From Pseudarthrobacter sp. fls2-241-R2A-127 (lineage in GTDB: Bacteria > Actinomycetota > Actinomycetes > Actinomycetales > Micrococcaceae): a stretch of DNA of 64,000 nucleotides. Both the position numbers and the translations under genes were made by a program. The notes below the pieces were generated by a model. The model was not told the DNA's origin. It saw only the letters and a program-made list of their open reading frames with translations, and made no database searches. Below are positions 61,060 to 64,000 of the stretch, one piece after another. Numbering within the stretch: position 1 is the stretch's first letter; each line of letters begins with the position of its first letter. The stretch is taken from contig NZ_JARVSF010000029.1 of NCBI RefSeq assembly GCF_030209355.1, positions 24,396 to 88,395 of the forward strand, given 5' to 3'.

Positions 61060-62748
61060 GTGGTAACCCGTGAACAGCAACGCAGCAACGAGATGCCCGG
61101 CCGGGCGCACGCAACGCAGCGTGAACCGCTCGTGTCCAGCCGCCTGGACGGGCTTTTCGGCAGCCTCAGCGCCCGCAGGCGGGTGATGGCAAGCCAACTT
61201 CCCGTCACCCTGACCGTGGCACTGGTGGTCGTGGCCGCGGCCATCTACAGCCCCTGGACACTGGCAGACAGCAGGTTCCTGGCTGCGCTGCTGTTCCATT
61301 TGGCTATCGCCGCTGCCTGCGTCGCCGTGCCCTGGGGCCGGCTGCCGTCCTGGGCATTCGCCGTGATTCCGCTTCTTGACTGCCTGGCCATCGGATTGAC
61401 CCGCGAGGCAGGCGGGCCGTCCTTCAGCGTCCTGAGCCTGACCCTGGTGTTCCCCGTTATCTGGCTCTCCGCGCAGGTGCGGCCTTACATGCCGGCCCTG
61501 GCTATCGCCGGTACCATCCTCAGCACCGTGATCCCCACCGCAGTGCTGGGGTCGCAGCCGGCCGCCGGCTCGATGATCCGCGTCCTGATCCTGCCCCTGG
61601 TCATGTCCGTCATGGCCGTAACCGCGCACGTGGTGGCCACCACCATCCGCCGGCACCGCATCAAGCTGATGGACAGCGAAGATCGTCTCGGCCGGACACT
61701 GGACGAAAGCGTCCGGCGCCAAAACCTGCTCGACGCCGTCCTCGGCGCCGTGGGCGTAGGCGTCTGGGTGGTGGACCGCAGCGGCAACACGGTGCTGGCC
61801 AACAAAACCCTAAAATCCGACCCCGCCCTGGCCGGCCTCATTAAACCAGGTGCCGGAAATACCCAATTGCTGGCCGCAGACCGGATCACGCGTGTTCCGG
61901 GCGGTTCACTGCCCGCTGAGCGCGCGGCCGCCGGGGAAGCGTTCATGGACGAGCTCTACTGGGCCGGGCCGGCGGATGGCCAGCGCGCCTATTCGGTGAG
62001 CTCGCACGGCTTTCCCGCCGCCGGCGGCCAGGACGCCGGCGGCGTCATCACCTTCGCGGATGTCACCGACCTGATCAGCGCCCTGGCAGCCAAGGACGAC
62101 TTCGTGGCCACGGTCTCGCACGAGCTGCGGACTCCCCTGACATCAATCCTTGGCTACCTGGAACTGGTCCTCGACGAGCCTGGCCACGACGACATCCGTG
62201 CGGAGCTCCTGGTGGTCCGGCGCAACGCCGACCATTTGATGGGCTTGGTCAACGACCTCATTGCCGTGGCGTCAGAGCGCGTGGAACTGTCCCTGGAGGA
62301 GACGGATCTCGCCCAGTTGGTGACCCGCGCAGTGGACGCCGCCCTCCACCGGGCGGCCGGGAATGGCCTGCACGTGAAGCTCGAAGTGGAACGGCCCCTG
62401 CCTGTCCGGGCAGATCCGGCCAGGATCAGCCAGGTCCTGGACAACCTGCTGTCCAACGCCGTCAAATACTCCCCGGGCGGTGGGCTCATTACCGCCACCG
62501 CTGCCCGGACCGAGGCTGGACTGGTCTGTTCCATCACGGACACCGGCCTCGGCATGAGTGAAGAAGAGCAGGAGCAGGCGTTTACAAAGTTTTTCCGCTC
62601 CGCGCGTTCACGGTCCACCGCCATCCCGGGGGCGGGCCTGGGATTGCCGGTCAGCAAAACGATTGTGGAGGGCCACGGTGGATCAATCAGCCTGGCCAGC
62701 GCACCCGGCGCAGGCACCAGTGCCACCTTCATCCTGCCGGGAGCCTGA
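61060..62748 (+). CDS. Orphan sensor histidine kinase
   Basis: A 562-residue membrane kinase. About six transmembrane segments fill residues 45-205 (LPVTLTVALVVVAAAIYSPW through LILPLVMSVMAVTAHVVATTI). A PAS-like region (about 220-335: LDAVLGAVGVGVWVVDRSGNTVLANK) precedes the H-box FVATVSHELRTPLTSILGYLEL and a catalytic domain with NLLSNAVKYSPGG (N-box), DTGLGMSEEE (G1), FTKFFR (F) and GAGLGLPVSKTI (G2). No response regulator is adjacent. The GTG at 61060 is a weak start; ATG 61093 is an alternative. Confidence 0.9.
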   Translation: MVTREQQRSNEMPGRAHATQREPLVSSRLDGLFGSLSARRRVMASQLPVTLTVALVVVAAAIYSPWTLADSRFLAALLFHLAIAAACVAVPWGRLPSWAFAVIPLLDCLAIGLTREAGGPSFSVLSLTLVFPVIWLSAQVRPYMPALAIAGTILSTVIPTAVLGSQPAAGSMIRVLILPLVMSVMAVTAHVVATTIRRHRIKLMDSEDRLGRTLDESVRRQNLLDAVLGAVGVGVWVVDRSGNTVLANKTLKSDPALAGLIKPGAGNTQLLAADRITRVPGGSLPAERAAAGEAFMDELYWAGPADGQRAYSVSSHGFPAAGGQDAGGVITFADVTDLISALAAKDDFVATVSHELRTPLTSILGYLELVLDEPGHDDIRAELLVVRRNADHLMGLVNDLIAVASERVELSLEETDLAQLVTRAVDAALHRAAGNGLHVKLEVERPLPVRADPARISQVLDNLLSNAVKYSPGGGLITATAARTEAGLVCSITDTGLGMSEEEQEQAFTKFFRSARSRSTAIPGAGLGLPVSKTIVEGHGGSISLASAPGAGTSATFILPGA

Positions 62749-62764
62749 GCAGCCCGGCAGGAGT

Positions 62765-63004
62765 TCAGGAATCGGAGCCGGTCAACCAGCTGGAAACGTC
62801 ACTGCGCAGCACCATCAGCGGGCCGCCTGTGGCGCTGACGTTGCCGTTGGCAACGTAATAGCCGCGGCCCGATCCTGTTCCTCCGGCGGCGCGGTCCAGC
62901 GCCTCCACCAAGTGCCGCGGCAGGTGGCCCTGCGGGCCAAGGCTGCGAAGTTCAGCAACTTCCTCCGGCGTAAGCCGTCCCAAAACCTCAGCAATATGAG
63001 CCAT
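62765..63004 (-). CDS. Small conserved hypothetical protein
   Basis: A 79-residue protein (MAHIAEVLGRLTPEEVAELRSLGPQGHLPRHLVEALDRAAG) with a helical N-terminal half and a Gly-rich middle (GGTGSGRGYYVANGNVSATGG). I do not recognise a family. GAAGGGACCCGG precedes ATG 63004. Convergent with the histidine kinase gene. Confidence 0.65.
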   Translation of the reverse strand: MAHIAEVLGRLTPEEVAELRSLGPQGHLPRHLVEALDRAAGGTGSGRGYYVANGNVSATGGPLMVLRSDVSSWLTGSDS

Positions 63005-63119
63005 GACCGGGTCCCTTCGAGCAGAGTGCCTGAAGGAATAACCTAAAGCAGCGCCGTGAATTCAACGTTAACGGCGGACGGCAATTAAGGGTCATCAACA
63101 GCAGGCGGGAAGGAAACCA

Positions 63120-63608
63120 ATGCCGGTTCGAAGTGCGGGGATCCTGCTGTACCAGTGGCCACCGGGACAGGCAGCGGGCGCCACCGATGGGCTGCAGGTG
63201 TGGATCGCGCATATGGGCGGCCCGTTCTGGAGCCACAAGGACGCCCACTCCTGGTCCATCCCCAAAGGGGAGTATTCCGACGACGAAGACGCCCTGGCCG
63301 CGGCGCGGCGCGAATTCGCCGAGGAAATGGGCGTTCCCGCCCCTGACGCCGACTACCGCCTGCTAGGCGAATTCCGGCAGGCATCGGGAAAAATCATTGC
63401 TGTTTTCGCGGCCCGGGCCGGGTTTGCACCGGACGCCATCCGCAGCAACACCTTCCCCCTTGAATGGCCCAGGGGGTCGGGAAAGATCCAGCACTACCCC
63501 GAGATCGACGACGCCCGGTGGTTCACGGTGGACGAGGCCCGGCTCAAACTCGTGAAGGGCCAGCTGCCCGTCCTGGAGGCGCTGCTCCAGGACCTGTCGC
63601 CGGCCTAG
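63120..63608 (+). CDS. NUDIX hydrolase
   Basis: A 162-residue pyrophosphohydrolase. The complete Nudix box reads GEYSDDEDALAAARREFAEEMG (about 51-72), giving all metal-binding Glu residues. It begins VRSAGILLYQWP and contains MGGPFWSHKDAHSWSIPKG, a pattern shared with small NTP/diadenosine-type Nudix enzymes. Substrate unknown. GAAGGAAACCA precedes ATG 63120. Its TAG stop lies in the CTAG that borders the insertion sequence. Confidence 0.92.
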   Translation: MPVRSAGILLYQWPPGQAAGATDGLQVWIAHMGGPFWSHKDAHSWSIPKGEYSDDEDALAAARREFAEEMGVPAPDADYRLLGEFRQASGKIIAVFAARAGFAPDAIRSNTFPLEWPRGSGKIQHYPEIDDARWFTVDEARLKLVKGQLPVLEALLQDLSPA

Positions 63609-63648
63609 GTGTACTGAGTCAGGACGTTGGTTACATCGTGAATAGGTG

Positions 63649-63700
63649 AAGACCTCTTAGGTTGGTGGTTACCACACACAGCCAACGACTAAGAGGTCTT
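63649..63700 (+). promoter_or_regulatory. Leader hairpin sequestering the transposase ribosome binding site
   Basis: AAGACCTCTTAG (63649-63660) pairs with CTAAGAGGTCTT (63689-63700), extended by GTTGG/CCAAC after a two-base bulge. The right arm contains AAGAGG, the ribosome binding site five bases before the transposase ATG. Confidence 0.7.
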
Positions 63701-63701
63701 C

Positions 63702-64000
63702 ATGTCCCACCGTAATGCCCGGCTGACTCCGAACGGTAGGCGGATCGTTATCGAGCGCGTCCTCGCAGGCCAGCCAGTGGCCCACGTAGCCAAAGAGATG
63801 GGTATCTCCAGGACCTGTGCGCACCGTTGGATCAGCAGGTACCGCGCGGATGGGTGGGCTGGTTTGGAAGACCGCAGCTCCCGCCCAAAGTCATGCCCGC
63901 ACGCCACCTCCGCGGAAGTCATTGCGGATGTTCTCACCCAGCGCGTCGAGCACCGGGAAGGGCCAGCGGACCTGGCCGTGCGCTGCGGCACGAGCGCCCG
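63702..64000 (+). CDS. IS481-family transposase (partial, N-terminal part)
   Basis: About 100 N-terminal residues are visible: MSHRNARLTPNGRRIVIERVLAGQPVAHVAKEMGISRTCAHRWISRYRADGWAGLEDRSSRPKSCPHATS. This is the helix-turn-helix DNA-binding region of IS481-family transposases, which recognise the IS ends. The DDE catalytic domain lies beyond 64000. ATG 63702 is preceded by AAGAGG within a hairpin. Confidence 0.9.
   Translation, partial: MSHRNARLTPNGRRIVIERVLAGQPVAHVAKEMGISRTCAHRWISRYRADGWAGLEDRSSRPKSCPHATSAEVIADVLTQRVEHREGPADLAVRCGTSA

Larger units (their letters stand above)
63605..64000 (+). mobile_element. IS481-type insertion sequence, left end (cut by window edge)
   Basis: The element appears to begin right after CTAG (63605-63608), with a terminal sequence TGTACTGAGTCAGGAC, and to continue beyond 64000. 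CTAG is the preferred target of IS481 itself. The right end and target duplication are outside the window, so the borders are inferred. Confidence 0.75.

Overview
The window looks like a high-GC actinobacterial chromosome of the Arthrobacter/Pseudarthrobacter type (Micrococcaceae). This is inferred from the GC-rich codon use, Micrococcaceae-like proteins, frequent GTG starts and ATGA/TAATG gene couplings; no rRNA or marker-gene search was possible. It is a metabolic region of glycan, tetrose/pentose, urea and phosphate functions, with one IS481-type element entering at the right edge. No prophage, CRISPR array or plasmid functions were seen.

Layout. 1-1000: partial LysR regulator and a divergent small membrane protein. 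1008-15059: a glycan-utilisation locus on the minus strand, made of an Opp/Dpp-type importer (binding lipoprotein, permease, fused permease-ATPase, ATPase) followed by GH78, an unknown protein, GH95 (frameshifted) and GH43, with a divergent GH1 beta-glucosidase. None of the four glycosidases has an obvious signal peptide, so the model is import of short plant glycans and cytoplasmic trimming. 15122-20777: assorted housekeeping genes (nucleoside hydrolase, isoprenylcysteine-methyltransferase-like membrane protein, universal stress protein, ATPase, esterase, SRPBCC protein). 20878-24726: amidohydrolase plus APC permease under a TetR regulator with a clear palindromic operator. 24756-32988: an apparent tetrulose/tetritol or branched-pentose catabolic regulon (RpiB-like isomerase, two-domain DAK kinase, SDR dehydrogenase, TIM-barrel isomerase, MHS transporter, split transketolase, FCD-type GntR regulator) tied together by four copies of a TGTYAACAGTCRAC-like operator.

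33102-36543: hexapeptide acyltransferase, LacI regulator and a broken beta-helix protein gene. 36557-43003: complete urease operon ureABCEFGD plus a NiCoT nickel permease; ureFG is bracketed by two inverted copies of one hairpin element, and a GlnR-like box precedes ureA. 43091-49113: GH51 arabinofuranosidase, two LacI regulators, a HhH-GPD repair protein, an ANTAR regulator and a YCII protein. 49139-53947: secreted coiled-coil lytic transglycosylase-like protein, tRNA-Lys, and DUF47-Pit phosphate uptake preceded by an unassigned structured RNA candidate. 54044-58169: pstSCAB with a PHO-box-like repeat. 58421-63608: FUSC protein, RadA, orphan histidine kinase, small unknown protein, NUDIX hydrolase. 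63609-64000: left end of an IS481-type insertion sequence whose transposase ribosome binding site lies inside a leader hairpin.

The strongest leads are the split-transketolase regulon with its shared operators, the paired hairpins around ureFG whose outer stems differ in sequence but remain paired, a near-perfect 27-bp palindrome inside the catabolic operon, the structured RNA candidate upstream of DUF47-Pit, and two broken catabolic genes (GH95 and the beta-helix protein).
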